From positions 105,764-169,763 of the IMG/VR virus record IMGVR_UViG_3300032223_002232: a stretch of 64,000 bases of DNA; one strand, written 5' to 3'. Below, piece by piece: positions 36,052 through 44,629 of the stretch. Origin of the DNA: a virus. Numbering within the stretch: position 1 is the stretch's first letter; each line of letters starts with the position of its first letter. The notes under the pieces were generated by a model. It was not told where the DNA came from. It ran no database searches and was given only the letters and a program-made list of their open reading frames with translations. A program made the translations under genes and the position numbers.

Positions 36052-37002
36052 TTATGGTACTTGCTCACCAAATTCAAGGGCTAAATCTTTAAGGGCATTA
36101 CTATTTTGACTATTATTACCATCTCTTTTACTTCTTTGTTCTTGTATTATTGATATATAAATCTTTCTTTCAGATGGTGATAAATTTAAAGTATATTCTG
36201 GGTTTATATTAGAGTTTGCTAAAAAATGGATTTCAGAATAAATTGATTTTACATCATAAGAAAATATCATTTTTATATGTTCTATAAAACTTAAATTATA
36301 GATATTAAATCTTTGTTCTTTAAATATCGAAACGTTAAAAATTTCAGATGTTATTAGTTCTTTCAATGCATTAAAAATTTTATTTTGAGAAATTAACTTT
36401 AAATGCATTGGCAATGAATCCAACAAATCATTTTTTTGTTTTGAACTAAATGAATTAAATTGTATTTTCTTATTATCTATTTTTATATACTCTATAAATT
36501 CTTGTATGGAATCATTTATAGATTCATATATATTTTTATCATTTATAAGAAATTCATTAAAAACATTAATGCTTTTTACTATAGGCCAATTTATCTTTAT
36601 AGTTATATTGTTTTCAATTACCGTATTGTTTTCTTCATTTTCAAAAAAACTTGAAGCTCTGTATAAATTTGCAAGATAAGATTTTAAATCAAGTTGTATT
36701 TTGGTTTTTCTCTCAGAGTCTTTCATTAAAAACTCTATAACATTACCAACACTTAAAATTCTTAATTTAACCAAAAATAAAACATATTCAATGATTGTTA
36801 TATTTTGAATATCGTTAAAATTTTCAACACAATTTTCCAATACGTTTAAAATAAAATTATGATAGTCGATTAAAGATTCCTTTGTATTTGCAATGGTTAA
36901 ATTAGCCTTTGCAAGTGCAATTTGCTCTTTTGTATTTAATTCTCTATGATGTAATTTTATTTTAGTATGGGGTAAATCCAAACTATAATTGTAATATTCC
37001 AC
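36052..37002 (-). CDS. Baseplate hub/tail chaperone-type protein, paralogous position to 35228-36043
   Basis: 316 residues, GTG start (MEYYNYSLDLPHTKIKLHHRELNTKEQIALAKANLTIANT). The opening strands plus the T-K-E-Q helix, and later NITIIEYVLFLVKLRILSVGN (acidic strand followed by K-L-R and a small-residue turn), follow the same plan as the downstream gene and T4 gp26-type proteins. The rest is helical and very rich in Asn, Ile and Lys. There is no clear slippery heptamer at the 8-nt gap between the two genes, so a G/GT-like frameshift is not supported. Confidence 0.5.
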   Translation of the reverse strand: MEYYNYSLDLPHTKIKLHHRELNTKEQIALAKANLTIANTKESLIDYHNFILNVLENCVENFNDIQNITIIEYVLFLVKLRILSVGNVIEFLMKDSERKTKIQLDLKSYLANLYRASSFFENEENNTVIENNITIKINWPIVKSINVFNEFLINDKNIYESINDSIQEFIEYIKIDNKKIQFNSFSSKQKNDLLDSLPMHLKLISQNKIFNALKELITSEIFNVSIFKEQRFNIYNLSFIEHIKMIFSYDVKSIYSEIHFLANSNINPEYTLNLSPSERKIYISIIQEQRSKRDGNNSQNSNALKDLALEFGEQVP

Positions 37003-37010
37003 AATTAAAT

Positions 37011-37730
37011 TTATGGCAATGACAGTAAATTTCCAGTATTACCATCCATTACAGCATATCTATCATATATGAATTTAACATCACCATATTTTAAACCTTC
37101 TTCTTGATATGAATAAGTTTCACCGGGTAATGCGATAGGAGCAACATTATAAAATCTATATACCTTTCTAACTTGCATCGGATTATATGCACCAGTTTTA
37201 GCGTACATAACAACATCAGCAAAATTACATTTTACATTTTTAGGTGAATTTGGATTTCTTGCAATAAGACCATTATAACCAACAGAAATAACCCAAGGTC
37301 TTATTATAAAATCTAAAAATGATGCATTAGTTTCAAGTAATGTAACGCTAAATGGTTCATACTTGCCTCTTGTAGAGGCTGTAGCTGGTGCTTGAAAACC
37401 ACCATAATCAAGTCCTTGATTGCTTGCTTCTATTGTTTCTCCGGGTAATTGAACTTGTCTTGCAAAAGCACAACCCATCATATTATCAACAGATGTTTGT
37501 AATTTACCATCTAACAAATAATTTGTTACATCAGTATTATAAGTCCACTCCGCACCAGCTTCTCTTGATCTTAAACTATTTTGAATTGAACCCATCAATC
37601 CATTATTTCCAGTAATATTACTGAAATCAAAATACATTAACCATTGACTTGCAAGAGCAATGCCAGTAGGCCAACTACCTAGTAAGTCTAGATAAAAAGA
37701 AAATGGACTTTTATCACTATAGATTGACAC
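37011..37730 (-). CDS. Tube-fold tail protein (gp54/gp19-like)
   Basis: 239 residues, GTG start after a TAAGTATT late box. CAFARQVQLPGETIEA and KYEPFSVTLLETNASFLDFIIRPWVISVGYNGLIARN followed by VRKVYRFYNVAPIALPGETYSYQEEGLKYGDVKFIYDRYAVM have the strand order of the gp19/gp54 tube fold, with the R/Y-x-F-x-x-x-x-P-I step typical of these proteins. Next to the main tube and sheath genes, it may be a tube initiator or terminator. Both Pro-Gly pairs are coded CCC-GGN. Confidence 0.55.
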   Translation of the reverse strand: MSIYSDKSPFSFYLDLLGSWPTGIALASQWLMYFDFSNITGNNGLMGSIQNSLRSREAGAEWTYNTDVTNYLLDGKLQTSVDNMMGCAFARQVQLPGETIEASNQGLDYGGFQAPATASTRGKYEPFSVTLLETNASFLDFIIRPWVISVGYNGLIARNPNSPKNVKCNFADVVMYAKTGAYNPMQVRKVYRFYNVAPIALPGETYSYQEEGLKYGDVKFIYDRYAVMDGNTGNLLSLP

Positions 37731-37756
37731 AAGAATACTTATGTCTGATTACCAAA

Positions 37757-38299
37757 TTATCTTGATAATCTCCAATACTGGTAAGCAAGTGTTACTTGTT
37801 GTTCTAACACTTCACCAGCACTTGTGACATTAACTGTTAAGTCGCCAATTGCTTGTGGATAAACACCAAATAATGTATATGTTCTAAGTGGGTTACCACT
37901 CTTATCAATGAGTGATAAAACAACTTGATTTGAAGCATCTTTACTTGGGATATTATATGCACCAGTACTATTGGAATCATTGAATACAGTATTAGTCCAA
38001 TCCTCAAACTTTCTACGAATAGAAAGATTTGCTGGTACACGGAATGTCATTTGCCAACCACCACTATTAGGATAGTTTGCTGTACCGGGAACGTTAAACT
38101 TGAGACCCATAAATGGAACCTCAACATTTGTTATTGCTCTTCCGGGGAGCGTGGTTGAAGTTACATAAAGCAACTCTTGTGTTGTGAAGCGAACTCCTCC
38201 GAGTGATACTACTCTGAAAAGATTTTGACGAGCAAAATCATTTGATATAGCTGCATCGTAGAAGTTCTCTATGCCTTGGGTGTCGAATAATCCTGCCAT
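37757..38299 (-). CDS. 19: Tail tube protein gp19
   Basis: 180 residues (T4: 163). ENFYDAAISNDFARQNLFRVVSLGG is the gp19/gp54 N-terminus (compare T4 F-x-S-G-D-F-A-R-P-N-L-F), LLYVTSTTLPGRAITNVEVPFMGLKFNVPGTANY gives the L-P loop region, and YTLFGVYPQAIGDLTVNVTSAGEVLEQQVTLAYQYWRL is the family ending (G-x-x-P-x-x-I/V-G-x-L). It forms the inner tube of the contractile tail. It lies 20 nt after the sheath gene with its own GATAAATA late box. Confidence 0.9.
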   Translation of the reverse strand: MAGLFDTQGIENFYDAAISNDFARQNLFRVVSLGGVRFTTQELLYVTSTTLPGRAITNVEVPFMGLKFNVPGTANYPNSGGWQMTFRVPANLSIRRKFEDWTNTVFNDSNSTGAYNIPSKDASNQVVLSLIDKSGNPLRTYTLFGVYPQAIGDLTVNVTSAGEVLEQQVTLAYQYWRLSR

Positions 38300-38304
38300 A
38301 TTAA

Positions 38305-38312
38305 TATTTATC
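38305..38312 (-). promoter_or_regulatory. Late promoter box for the tube gene
   Basis: GATAAATA on the - strand, ending 5 nt before the ATG at 38299, within a 20-nt gap after the sheath stop. Confidence 0.55.
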
Positions 38313-38319
38313 CTTTAGG

Positions 38320-40890
38320 TTAACCAATTAATTCAGAAAAATCAACGCCTGTTCTTGTTGCAATAAAGTCAGCTAAGATAAACTCAGCGGCTCTTACTGG
38401 CTTGATATAAATTGAGATTCTCAATTCATTATTATCAATCACATCAGGTGTGTTGTTTGTTTCGTCGCAAACCAAGAGATAATCATAAAGACCATCATTT
38501 AACTTAGCCTGATCGAAGATTGGTACTAATGCACCCTTCAAACGATTTCTTGTTGCGAATGAATTTGGTTCAAACACAAAGTACTTGAGGAGTGCTTGTG
38601 CTTCTTTTTCTAAGGTTAAGAATAATCTACGAACATTAACTCTATCAAATGCTGATGGCTTGCGGAATAATGTCTTCTGACCGTATATTACGAATCCATC
38701 GTTATTGAAGTATGCAATTGGGTTGATGTTAATCTTGTAAAGCAAGTCTCTTTGCTTCTGTGTTGGATTGATTGCAAGATCGGTTACATTTGTTAATGAA
38801 CCTCTATTGAAACCTGCTGGGGCAATCCAAGGGAATGATGATTGTGCAGTTGAAGCGTAGATAGCAGATGCATAACCTGATGATGGAAGCCAAACTTGCT
38901 TATTTATGAAAGCATCATTTGTTTTAATCCAGTTACCATATGTAGCAACATAACTACTTTGAACACTTCCAAAGAGATTCTTTAAAGGCCAGTAGATATC
39001 ATTTGAGAATACATAACTCTTCTTAGCAGAAGTCTTTAAGTTTTCACCTTGTACAAAGATATGTCTAAGTGGATCTGCAATAAAGATATGATCTTTTCTT
39101 GTTTGATCTGCAAAAGAAACAAACTGATCTAAGATGTCTTTATAACCTTCATAAACATAACCATCTGGTGTATCACCAGTGTTTACCTTTAAGCCAACAC
39201 CACCATTTGCAGTTGAACCTAATGTGAAATCTACATTATAATTTTCATCATAAAGGTTATATGCTGATATATTTGCATAGTTTGGATCATATGATTTTGT
39301 ATATGCACTTGCCCAAATTGTACCTAAACCAGCTTCAGCTATAATGTCTACATTTACAGAGTCATTGTCTTCAAGTTTATTGAGAATCTTTTGAAGTTTT
39401 AATGGAACTTCACCAAGATCTTTGATATTTGCATCTGTATCAGATACATAAACACCAGTTGAAATTAATGCTTTAGCTGAATCAGCTACTAAAACTGATT
39501 TAGCTGGTAATGAACCATATTTTGCATCATTAACAATCCAATTACCAGTTTGTGATATATTTGGATTTGTGAGTACTTTAATATTCTTTGATGAATTGTT
39601 TACAACAGTATCAATAAAGAATGACGCTGGCGCACCACCAAGAGGATTATTTTGTGTTCTGTTGGCATATAAGGAACCAGCATAACCTTCAGCAATACTA
39701 TAGGTAAGAGTTACTGTATCTTGATTATATTGTGTTGTTTTAAGTTTTACGAGTAAAACAACCAAACTATCTTTGAATGTTGGTTCAAAGAAATCATAAC
39801 CAGTTGGATAAAGTTCAACAATTTTTGATATGCTATTGGCAGCATTTGATGATGCAGATTGAGTAAGAGTGAAACTTAATCTTGATTCAGGAACCTTTGT
39901 AAATCTTTGAACATTACCATCATAACCTGTTACAGCTGAAATTGCTTTTATGCATGTGTAAGGTTGTGATGGGTTAAATGCTTGCTTAAGATCATCTTGA
40001 CTAGCAATCGCAACATAATAACCTTCATAAAGATTATTTACAGATGTCTTGGAATCGTTGATTACAACTAAACCAGCATTACCAATATCAGCGAATGATG
40101 ATATTGCACCATTTGGTGATGCTTCCCAATTAACAGCATTTGATGTTAATTGCTGATATTCATCTTCAGTAAGAAGTAATGATGTAGGTGCACCTAATGT
40201 GTATTCTGTACTTGATTCAAATGAACCACCAGCAACACCTGCAACACCAATTGCAGCTGATACTTGAGCTTGTGAATCATAATTACCACCTGTCAATAAG
40301 ATTAATGGCTCTGTTACATAACCACTACCAGCATGATGAATTATGACTTCTTTAACCTTACCAACGTTTGCACTTAAAGATGGGTTTGTTAAATATGAAG
40401 AATCATAAATTACAGCATGTAATTTAGCTGGATCTTGTGGATCAAGACCATTTACACCACCACCAATAACTTCAACCATAGGTGCTACATCATAACCAAA
40501 ACCAGAGTCAAATAAGTTAATTGATGTTACACCAATTATATTTGTACCTATTGTGTTTACAGCAACTGGATAAGCAAGAACACTGTAAGAATTAGCATAT
40601 CCATCACCTAAATTTGAACCATATGGTAATCTTGCAACTGTGAGGTTTGCTGGTGAATTCAATAAAACTTGTCTTGCTGTATGATATAAATATCTTTCAG
40701 CTGCGTTTGTTGGTGTACCAAAGATTTGCTCATATTCAGATACACTACTGACACTTACAAACTCATCAGTTGGTCCTTGGTCTGAAAATCCAGTTATAAG
40801 GATATCTGTTGAGCCGATTGGTCTAGAAATTGTACTAAGATCAATTTCGTTAAATTGTACGCCCGGTGATGCTATAGTTCTTGATGACAT
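38320..40890 (-). CDS. 18: Contractile tail sheath protein gp18
   Basis: 856 residues, longer than T4 gp18 (659). N-terminus RTIASPGVQFNEIDLSTISRPIGSTDILITGFSDQGPTDEFVSVSS and C-terminus NLRGAL-like segment FATRNRLKGALVPIFDQAKLNDGLYDYLLVCDETNN, then NNELRISIYIKPVRAAEFILADFIATRTG, are the conserved sheath core. An inserted surface region near residues 115-220 contains glycine-rich strands (SGFGYDVAPMVEVIGGGVNG and AGSGYVTEPLILLTGGN) of a repeat type often seen in exposed phage domains. Late gene, codons biased to C-ending forms. No Shine-Dalgarno sequence. Confidence 0.92.
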   Translation of the reverse strand: MSSRTIASPGVQFNEIDLSTISRPIGSTDILITGFSDQGPTDEFVSVSSVSEYEQIFGTPTNAAERYLYHTARQVLLNSPANLTVARLPYGSNLGDGYANSYSVLAYPVAVNTIGTNIIGVTSINLFDSGFGYDVAPMVEVIGGGVNGLDPQDPAKLHAVIYDSSYLTNPSLSANVGKVKEVIIHHAGSGYVTEPLILLTGGNYDSQAQVSAAIGVAGVAGGSFESSTEYTLGAPTSLLLTEDEYQQLTSNAVNWEASPNGAISSFADIGNAGLVVINDSKTSVNNLYEGYYVAIASQDDLKQAFNPSQPYTCIKAISAVTGYDGNVQRFTKVPESRLSFTLTQSASSNAANSISKIVELYPTGYDFFEPTFKDSLVVLLVKLKTTQYNQDTVTLTYSIAEGYAGSLYANRTQNNPLGGAPASFFIDTVVNNSSKNIKVLTNPNISQTGNWIVNDAKYGSLPAKSVLVADSAKALISTGVYVSDTDANIKDLGEVPLKLQKILNKLEDNDSVNVDIIAEAGLGTIWASAYTKSYDPNYANISAYNLYDENYNVDFTLGSTANGGVGLKVNTGDTPDGYVYEGYKDILDQFVSFADQTRKDHIFIADPLRHIFVQGENLKTSAKKSYVFSNDIYWPLKNLFGSVQSSYVATYGNWIKTNDAFINKQVWLPSSGYASAIYASTAQSSFPWIAPAGFNRGSLTNVTDLAINPTQKQRDLLYKININPIAYFNNDGFVIYGQKTLFRKPSAFDRVNVRRLFLTLEKEAQALLKYFVFEPNSFATRNRLKGALVPIFDQAKLNDGLYDYLLVCDETNNTPDVIDNNELRISIYIKPVRAAEFILADFIATRTGVDFSELIG

Positions 40891-40902
40891 AATTTATAAT
40901 AC

Positions 40903-40910
40903 TATTTATC
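40903..40910 (-). promoter_or_regulatory. Late promoter box for the sheath gene
   Basis: GATAAATA on the - strand 12 nt before the ATG at 40890; a second AT box (TATAAATT) directly abuts the start. Confidence 0.5.
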
Positions 40911-40959
40911 TTTAATTTTACCCATTTTTACAAATTGTTTTTATATCTCTCATAATAAG

Positions 40960-40967
40960 TAAATATA
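40960..40967 (+). promoter_or_regulatory. Late promoter box
   Basis: TAAATATA (preceded by TAAG) on the + strand, 3 nt before the ATG at 40971. The 80-nt gap 40891-40970 holds this and the divergent sheath promoter. Confidence 0.5.
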
Positions 40968-40970
40968 ATC

Positions 40971-41240
40971 ATGAATAAATTTGATTTATTAGTATCAAGA
41001 ATACTTACAGAAGCTAATTGCACAAAAGTCACACAAAAAACACATTCTACCAGAAAAGGTAAAAAGTGGATGAAATGTGTTAAGAACCCAAAAGGTGGAT
41101 ATAAAAGAATTCATTGGGGTCAAGCTGGTGTAAGGGTTGGAAAAAATAATCCAAAAAGAAGAAAATCATTTCGTGCTAGACATAAATGTTCTGGCGCAAA
41201 ACCCGGAACTCCAAAATATCAGGCTTGTAAAGATTGGTAA
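40971..41240 (+). CDS. Basic putative capsid-targeted protein with Cys/Trp-rich domain
   Basis: 89 residues, very basic. The N-terminus MNKFDLLVSRILTEANC matches the plan of capsid-targeting peptides of T4 internal proteins (about 10-14 residues ending at an (I/L)xE cleavage site); cleavage after L-T-E would release a 75-residue basic domain. That domain, WMKCVKNPKGGYKRIHWGQAGVRVGKNNPKRRKSFRARHKCSGAKPGTPKYQACKDW, has the R-K-S-F-x-A-R-H-x-C pattern of a small family widespread in phages, of unknown function and probably metal-binding. Likely packaged with or bound to DNA; inferred. Confidence 0.65.
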   Translation: MNKFDLLVSRILTEANCTKVTQKTHSTRKGKKWMKCVKNPKGGYKRIHWGQAGVRVGKNNPKRRKSFRARHKCSGAKPGTPKYQACKDW

Positions 41241-41246
41241 AAAGTG

Positions 41247-41254
41247 TAAGTATA
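41247..41254 (+). promoter_or_regulatory. Late promoter box
   Basis: TAAGTATA on the + strand, 6 nt before the ATG at 41261. Confidence 0.5.
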
Positions 41255-41260
41255 TTTGTT

Positions 41261-41674
41261 ATGAGTAAATTCGATTCTATTTTAGAAACATACATTAAGG
41301 AAGGCACTGTTACAATTAATACTGACACTGCCGCCGCTGATGCAACTAAACTAAAAGGAACGCAATTAGGAAATGCTTTAGGACAGATTGCAGGTGCTGA
41401 ACAACAAGGTGTGACTGATCCAAATTCAATAAAACAACCAGCTGATATTATGCATGGTGTTTTAAGTGATGATAAAGTAAATCCATTAACTTGGGATAAA
41501 GTTAATGAACAAGACAAAGCAAAAGTTTTAGCTGCTTTAGTTGATAAAAAAATAATCCCACCATTACAAGCACAACAAGAAGCTGGTAAGGATAACAAAA
41601 AAGAAACACCATCAATAAGTGCAAGTACAACACCTCAATCTTCACAGCAAGGTGGTACATTACAAGGTGTTTAA
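41261..41674 (+). CDS. Putative capsid-targeted small protein
   Basis: 137 residues from ATG 41261; the start 27 nt upstream would precede the late box. MSKFDSILETYIKEGTV is the same type of leader as in the gene before it, ending in I-K-E followed by Gly, a prohead-protease-like site. The rest is soluble, Ala/Gln/Asp-rich and helical (ATKLKGTQLGNALGQIAGAEQQGV, DKVNEQDKAKVLAALVDKKIIPPLQAQQE) with a Ser/Thr/Gln-rich tail. The middle resembles small helical head proteins; the function is unknown. Confidence 0.65.
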   Translation: MSKFDSILETYIKEGTVTINTDTAAADATKLKGTQLGNALGQIAGAEQQGVTDPNSIKQPADIMHGVLSDDKVNPLTWDKVNEQDKAKVLAALVDKKIIPPLQAQQEAGKDNKKETPSISASTTPQSSQQGGTLQGV

Positions 41675-41675
41675 T

Positions 41676-41692
41676 TAATCCACAATGGATTA
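41676..41692 (+). repeat. Hairpin between capsid-targeted gene and phoH
   Basis: TAATCCA, loop CAA, TGGATTA: 7-bp perfect stem starting 2 nt after the upstream stop and ending 6 nt before the phoH ATG. Too short and lacking a T run to be a confident terminator; it may stabilise an mRNA end or mask the start. Confidence 0.5.
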
Positions 41693-41698
41693 TAATTT

Positions 41699-42580
41699 AT
41701 GAGCAAAAAAATGCGCCCTAAAAAGGGTTCTGACAGAAAACAATCTGGCAGAATCAATCACGAAACAACTAACCCACAGGTTGGTAAACAAGAGGATAAT
41801 TCTCCTTATGTATTTCAAAGAGACAAAATATCTTTTGATTTAACAATCAAAAATTTACCTTGGACAAATAAACAAAAAGAAATTATAGCAAGATTTCTTG
41901 ATAAAGGTACAAAGGTATTGATGCTTAAAGGTCCAGCAGGAACAAGTAAAACAACTCTTGCTATGTATTGTGGATTAATGCTTCTCAACATGAGAAGAAT
42001 TTCAGATATGGTTCTTGTGAGATCAGCAGTTGAATCTTCTGATTCTAAATTAGGGTTTTTACCCGGAACTCTTGATGAAAAGATTGCAGTTTATCTTACA
42101 CCATTCCATGACAAATTTGAAGAACTCCTCTGCAAAGCCCAATTAGACAGGCTCCAGAAGGACAATCGTTTAACAATTTGCCCAATCAACTTTGCAAGAG
42201 GTCTTCACTTTTCTGCAAAATTTGTTTGTGCTGATGAAGTACAGAATTTTTCTAAAAAAGAAATTCATACTCTCATGAGTCGTATTGGTGAATTCTCAAA
42301 GGTATTTCTTTGTGGTGATCCAGAACAGAGTGATCTTCCTTATGGTAAATCAGGCTTTGATAAAGTTTACAATCTTTTTGATAATGATGAAGCAAAAGCT
42401 CAAGGTATATTCTGTATGGAATTAACTGAAGATGATATTGTTCGTTCTGAACTTTGCAAATTCATTACACATAAGTTTAAAGAACTTTATATTGCCGATC
42501 AACATAAAGATGCTCAACATCAACAGCATATTAAAGAGAATCAACATAAAGATGCTTGGAAACCATCAGAAGGTAAGTAA
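41699..42580 (+). CDS. phoH: PhoH-like P-loop ATPase
   Basis: 293 residues. Walker A KGPAGTSKTTLA near residue 78, VLVRSAVESSDSKLGFLPGTLDEKIAVYLTPFHDKF, Walker B FVCADEVQNFSKKEIHTLMSRIG and VFLCGDPEQSDLP are the PhoH signature blocks. PhoH-like proteins are common in phages; they are ATPases with helicase or RNase links and a role in phage biology that is unsettled. The N-terminus is basic; the C-terminus has an unusual His/Lys/Gln stretch with a repeated Q-H-K-D-A motif. A small zinc-ribbon gene follows 9 nt later. Confidence 0.88.
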   Translation: MSKKMRPKKGSDRKQSGRINHETTNPQVGKQEDNSPYVFQRDKISFDLTIKNLPWTNKQKEIIARFLDKGTKVLMLKGPAGTSKTTLAMYCGLMLLNMRRISDMVLVRSAVESSDSKLGFLPGTLDEKIAVYLTPFHDKFEELLCKAQLDRLQKDNRLTICPINFARGLHFSAKFVCADEVQNFSKKEIHTLMSRIGEFSKVFLCGDPEQSDLPYGKSGFDKVYNLFDNDEAKAQGIFCMELTEDDIVRSELCKFITHKFKELYIADQHKDAQHQQHIKENQHKDAWKPSEGK

Positions 42581-42585
42581 GTATA
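42578..42585 (+). promoter_or_regulatory. Late promoter box overlapping the phoH stop codon
   Basis: TAAGTATA, whose TAA is the phoH stop codon, ends 4 nt before the ATG at 42590. Confidence 0.5.
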
Positions 42586-42589
42586 TATT

Positions 42590-42772
42590 ATGAATAATAA
42601 TCCCCAATATCAGAATGTAGAAAACAGACCAATCGGTTGTACTTTTTGTGGCGCACATGTCCAAGGAAGAGTTAATGAAAAACTCAATCCTAAAACAAAA
42701 CAAGTTATAAAAGAATGCCGTTGGGTTTGTTCTCGTTGCGGTAACGTTGTTAAAATCGGAAACGTTAACTAA
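42590..42772 (+). CDS. Small zinc-ribbon protein
   Basis: 60 residues with two knuckles, C-T-F-C (CTFCGAH) and C-S-R-C (CSRCGNVVKIG), about 30 residues apart: a four-cysteine zinc ribbon. Such small proteins can bind RNA polymerase or nucleic acid. It sits between phoH and the next gene, whose ATG overlaps its stop (TAATG). No closer function can be given. Confidence 0.65.
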   Translation: MNNNPQYQNVENRPIGCTFCGAHVQGRVNEKLNPKTKQVIKECRWVCSRCGNVVKIGNVN

Positions 42773-43266
42773 TGGATCTAAACCAGATACTTGAAGAAAT
42801 CTATGATAGGGGTGGTGGTAGCTATCCAGCTTACAGCCAAGCTCCTCGTAAAGATTTTGCTCCAATATCTACAAAGGGAGGATATGATTATCCTTATCAA
42901 CAAACAGGTGTAGCTGGTGCTTTTACCGAGCCACCACCAGATGCACCTATAATTTTACCTTGGCCTATGCAAACCGTTACTGATGATTTAGCTGATGGAT
43001 TTGTATTGATAATGTCAGCAGCAAATAAAATTGTGCAATGTGTTAATTCAAATCCAGCTTTAACTGAAACACAAAAAGAAGAATTAATAGAAATTTATAA
43101 GAAAACAAAACAGGCTTTAGATTTAATTAAAACAGTTGGAATTAATATTGGTAAATCAAATATAGCTGGTCCTCAACCATCACAGAATCCAGTTCCAGCA
43201 CCAGCAAACCCAGCACCAGATTCTCTTCCAAGTACAGGTAATACAGTAGTAATTAAATTACCTTGA
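42772..43266 (+). CDS. Unidentified late protein with proline-rich ends
   Basis: 164 residues. It starts MDLNQILEEIYDRGGGSYPAY, loosely like the capsid-targeting leaders of its neighbours (I-L-E and E-I-Y-D) but without a clear cleavage site. The N-terminal third is Tyr/Pro-rich, the centre is a helical domain (DDLADGFVLIMSAANKIVQCVNSNPALTETQKEELIEIYKKTKQALDLIK) and the C-terminus is a Pro/Ala linker. Translation is probably coupled to the zinc-ribbon gene. Likely virion-associated, by context. Confidence 0.6.
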   Translation: MDLNQILEEIYDRGGGSYPAYSQAPRKDFAPISTKGGYDYPYQQTGVAGAFTEPPPDAPIILPWPMQTVTDDLADGFVLIMSAANKIVQCVNSNPALTETQKEELIEIYKKTKQALDLIKTVGINIGKSNIAGPQPSQNPVPAPANPAPDSLPSTGNTVVIKLP

Positions 43267-43291
43267 CAATAATATTCTAACACTATAGTAT
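43263..43291 (+). promoter_or_regulatory. Consensus sigma-70-type promoter
   Basis: TTGACA, a 17-nt spacer and TAGTAT, ending 6 nt before the ATG at 43298; predicted leaderless transcript. The -35 begins within the stop region of the preceding gene. Confidence 0.75.
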
Positions 43292-43297
43292 AGTGCT

Positions 43298-43732
43298 ATG
43301 GATAAAAACAAAATTCGTTGGGATATAATACAGTCAACATTAACTGTTATTTTTACATCATCTCTTATTGCGGTATCAGCACTCCTTTTTGGTATTAATT
43401 GGATTGCAACATTTATATTAGCATTTGTTTTACAATATATTTTATTTTCATTTTTTGGAAATATTATTAACAATTATTTTGCAGAGAAAACAAGACAAAA
43501 ACAATTAGATACATTAGAACCACTTTCAACTATTTTAGAATGTGCATATTGTAATGCAAAAAACATAATGACATTTCTTCCAGATGAAACTGAAAGAATT
43601 GAATTTGAATGTGATTCTTGTAAGAAGAAAAATCTTGTTAGTATTCAGTTTGTTGTTGCAAGAATTACAGATGCTGTTACTATTAATACAACAACCAACA
43701 TTCCTTTAATCGATGAAAAAAATGAAATCTAA
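43298..43732 (+). CDS. Membrane protein with C-terminal zinc ribbon
   Basis: 144 residues. Two hydrophobic segments (LTVIFTSSLIAVSALLFGI and ATFILAFVLQYILFSFFG) span about residues 14-55 and probably form a hairpin in the host inner membrane. The soluble C-terminal part has CAYC and CDSC knuckles about 30 residues apart, a zinc-ribbon pattern, then a beta-rich end. It is driven by a consensus early promoter, so it may act on the host envelope early in infection; inference. The last 20 nt overlap the next gene. Confidence 0.7.
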   Translation: MDKNKIRWDIIQSTLTVIFTSSLIAVSALLFGINWIATFILAFVLQYILFSFFGNIINNYFAEKTRQKQLDTLEPLSTILECAYCNAKNIMTFLPDETERIEFECDSCKKKNLVSIQFVVARITDAVTINTTTNIPLIDEKNEI

Positions 43733-44015
43733 AAATTGGGAAAACATTCACGATGAAGCATCCAAGTGGGCTAGATGGATTGCATTATATGAAGCTGTAA
43801 ATTATCTTGCAGATAAAGCACAAGAGAAAGGTTTAAAGTTTGAAAAGTTAGATTTAAAGCCTCTTAAAATATTAGAGTATATTGAATCAACACAAGATAT
43901 TATTTTAAGAAAATTATTGAAACAAGAATATAATATTGATGTATGTTATTCAGATGTTCAATATGATTCAGAATTAAATCCTATTCCACAAAAAGAATAT
44001 CAATATTCACCGTAA
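43713..44015 (+). CDS. Unidentified small helical protein
   Basis: 100 residues; MKKMKSKNWENIHDEASKWARWIALYEAVNYLADKAQEKGLKFEKLDLKPLKILEYIESTQD is mainly amphipathic helix with charged residues. An ATG 9 nt later is an alternative start. It is in the same early operon as the membrane protein and overlaps it by 20 nt. Its 3' end overlaps the convergent neck gene by 16 nt. No family recognised. Confidence 0.55.
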   Translation: MKKMKSKNWENIHDEASKWARWIALYEAVNYLADKAQEKGLKFEKLDLKPLKILEYIESTQDIILRKLLKQEYNIDVCYSDVQYDSELNPIPQKEYQYSP

Positions 44016-44629
44016 ACACTATCATTACTACAAGGATTTTCTTCTTCGTAGTTAAAGTTAGAATCAGCAAGTTGTTCTAATATGTCATTATCATTATTAG
44101 CAACATTTCCGATACCAGAACCCGGTGATCCATTTTCGAATGAGTAGTCGTATCTCTTGGCTTTCCAGAACCAAACATAGTGACCACCTAAAGCATTTAA
44201 TTGAAATTCATCAATAACTTCAGTTAATTCATATACAGATGGTCCTCTTTTTGGAAAATTAATACGATCACTACCAAATTCTTCCATGAATAAAAGATCA
44301 CCATTTTTAGGTTCAGCAGATACACCAAATGCAGTTGTAAAATGTTTGGGATGAATAACACCTGTCATATCACTATCAGCTACAATACCAAATTTTGACA
44401 ATAGATAAGAATCATTCGTAAGGTTTAATAATACAATTAAAGGTTTTGATGCTGCAAATCCAGCATCAGGTTCTTCACCATAAAGAACATTCATTCCTGT
44501 CAACGATGATTGATTTGAATAGTATTGTATTTGTTGTCCGTAAATTCCTATTTGCTCATACCACCAATTAGAAAAGTTTTGCCTTTCTTGTGTATTAACA
44601 CCTTTATTTAAATAACGTAATGTTTCCAT
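44000..44629 (-). CDS. 14: Neck/head-completion protein, gp14-like
   Basis: 209 residues (T4 gp14: 256). NFSNWWYEQIGIYGQQIQYYSNQ, VLYGEEPDAGFAASKPLIVLLNLTNDSYLLSKFGIVADSDMTGVIHPKHFTTAFG, PKNGDLLFMEEFGSDRINF and YELTEVIDEFQLNALGGHYVWFWKAKRYDYSFENG follow the family order of T4-like neck proteins (G-E-x-P, S-K-F-G-I, G-D-L, K-R-Y-D-Y-S-x-E). It closes the head and joins it to the tail. A rare good Shine-Dalgarno, AGGAG, 6 nt before the ATG lies in the stop region of the preceding gene. Confidence 0.7.
   Translation of the reverse strand: METLRYLNKGVNTQERQNFSNWWYEQIGIYGQQIQYYSNQSSLTGMNVLYGEEPDAGFAASKPLIVLLNLTNDSYLLSKFGIVADSDMTGVIHPKHFTTAFGVSAEPKNGDLLFMEEFGSDRINFPKRGPSVYELTEVIDEFQLNALGGHYVWFWKAKRYDYSFENGSPGSGIGNVANNDNDILEQLADSNFNYEEENPCSNDSVYGEY

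Noticed and set aside
35228-37002. Programmed frameshift joining two tail-chaperone genes before the tape measure
   Set aside because: The two frames are separated by an 8-nt gap with a clean stop and start, and no slippery heptamer was seen at the end of the first gene.
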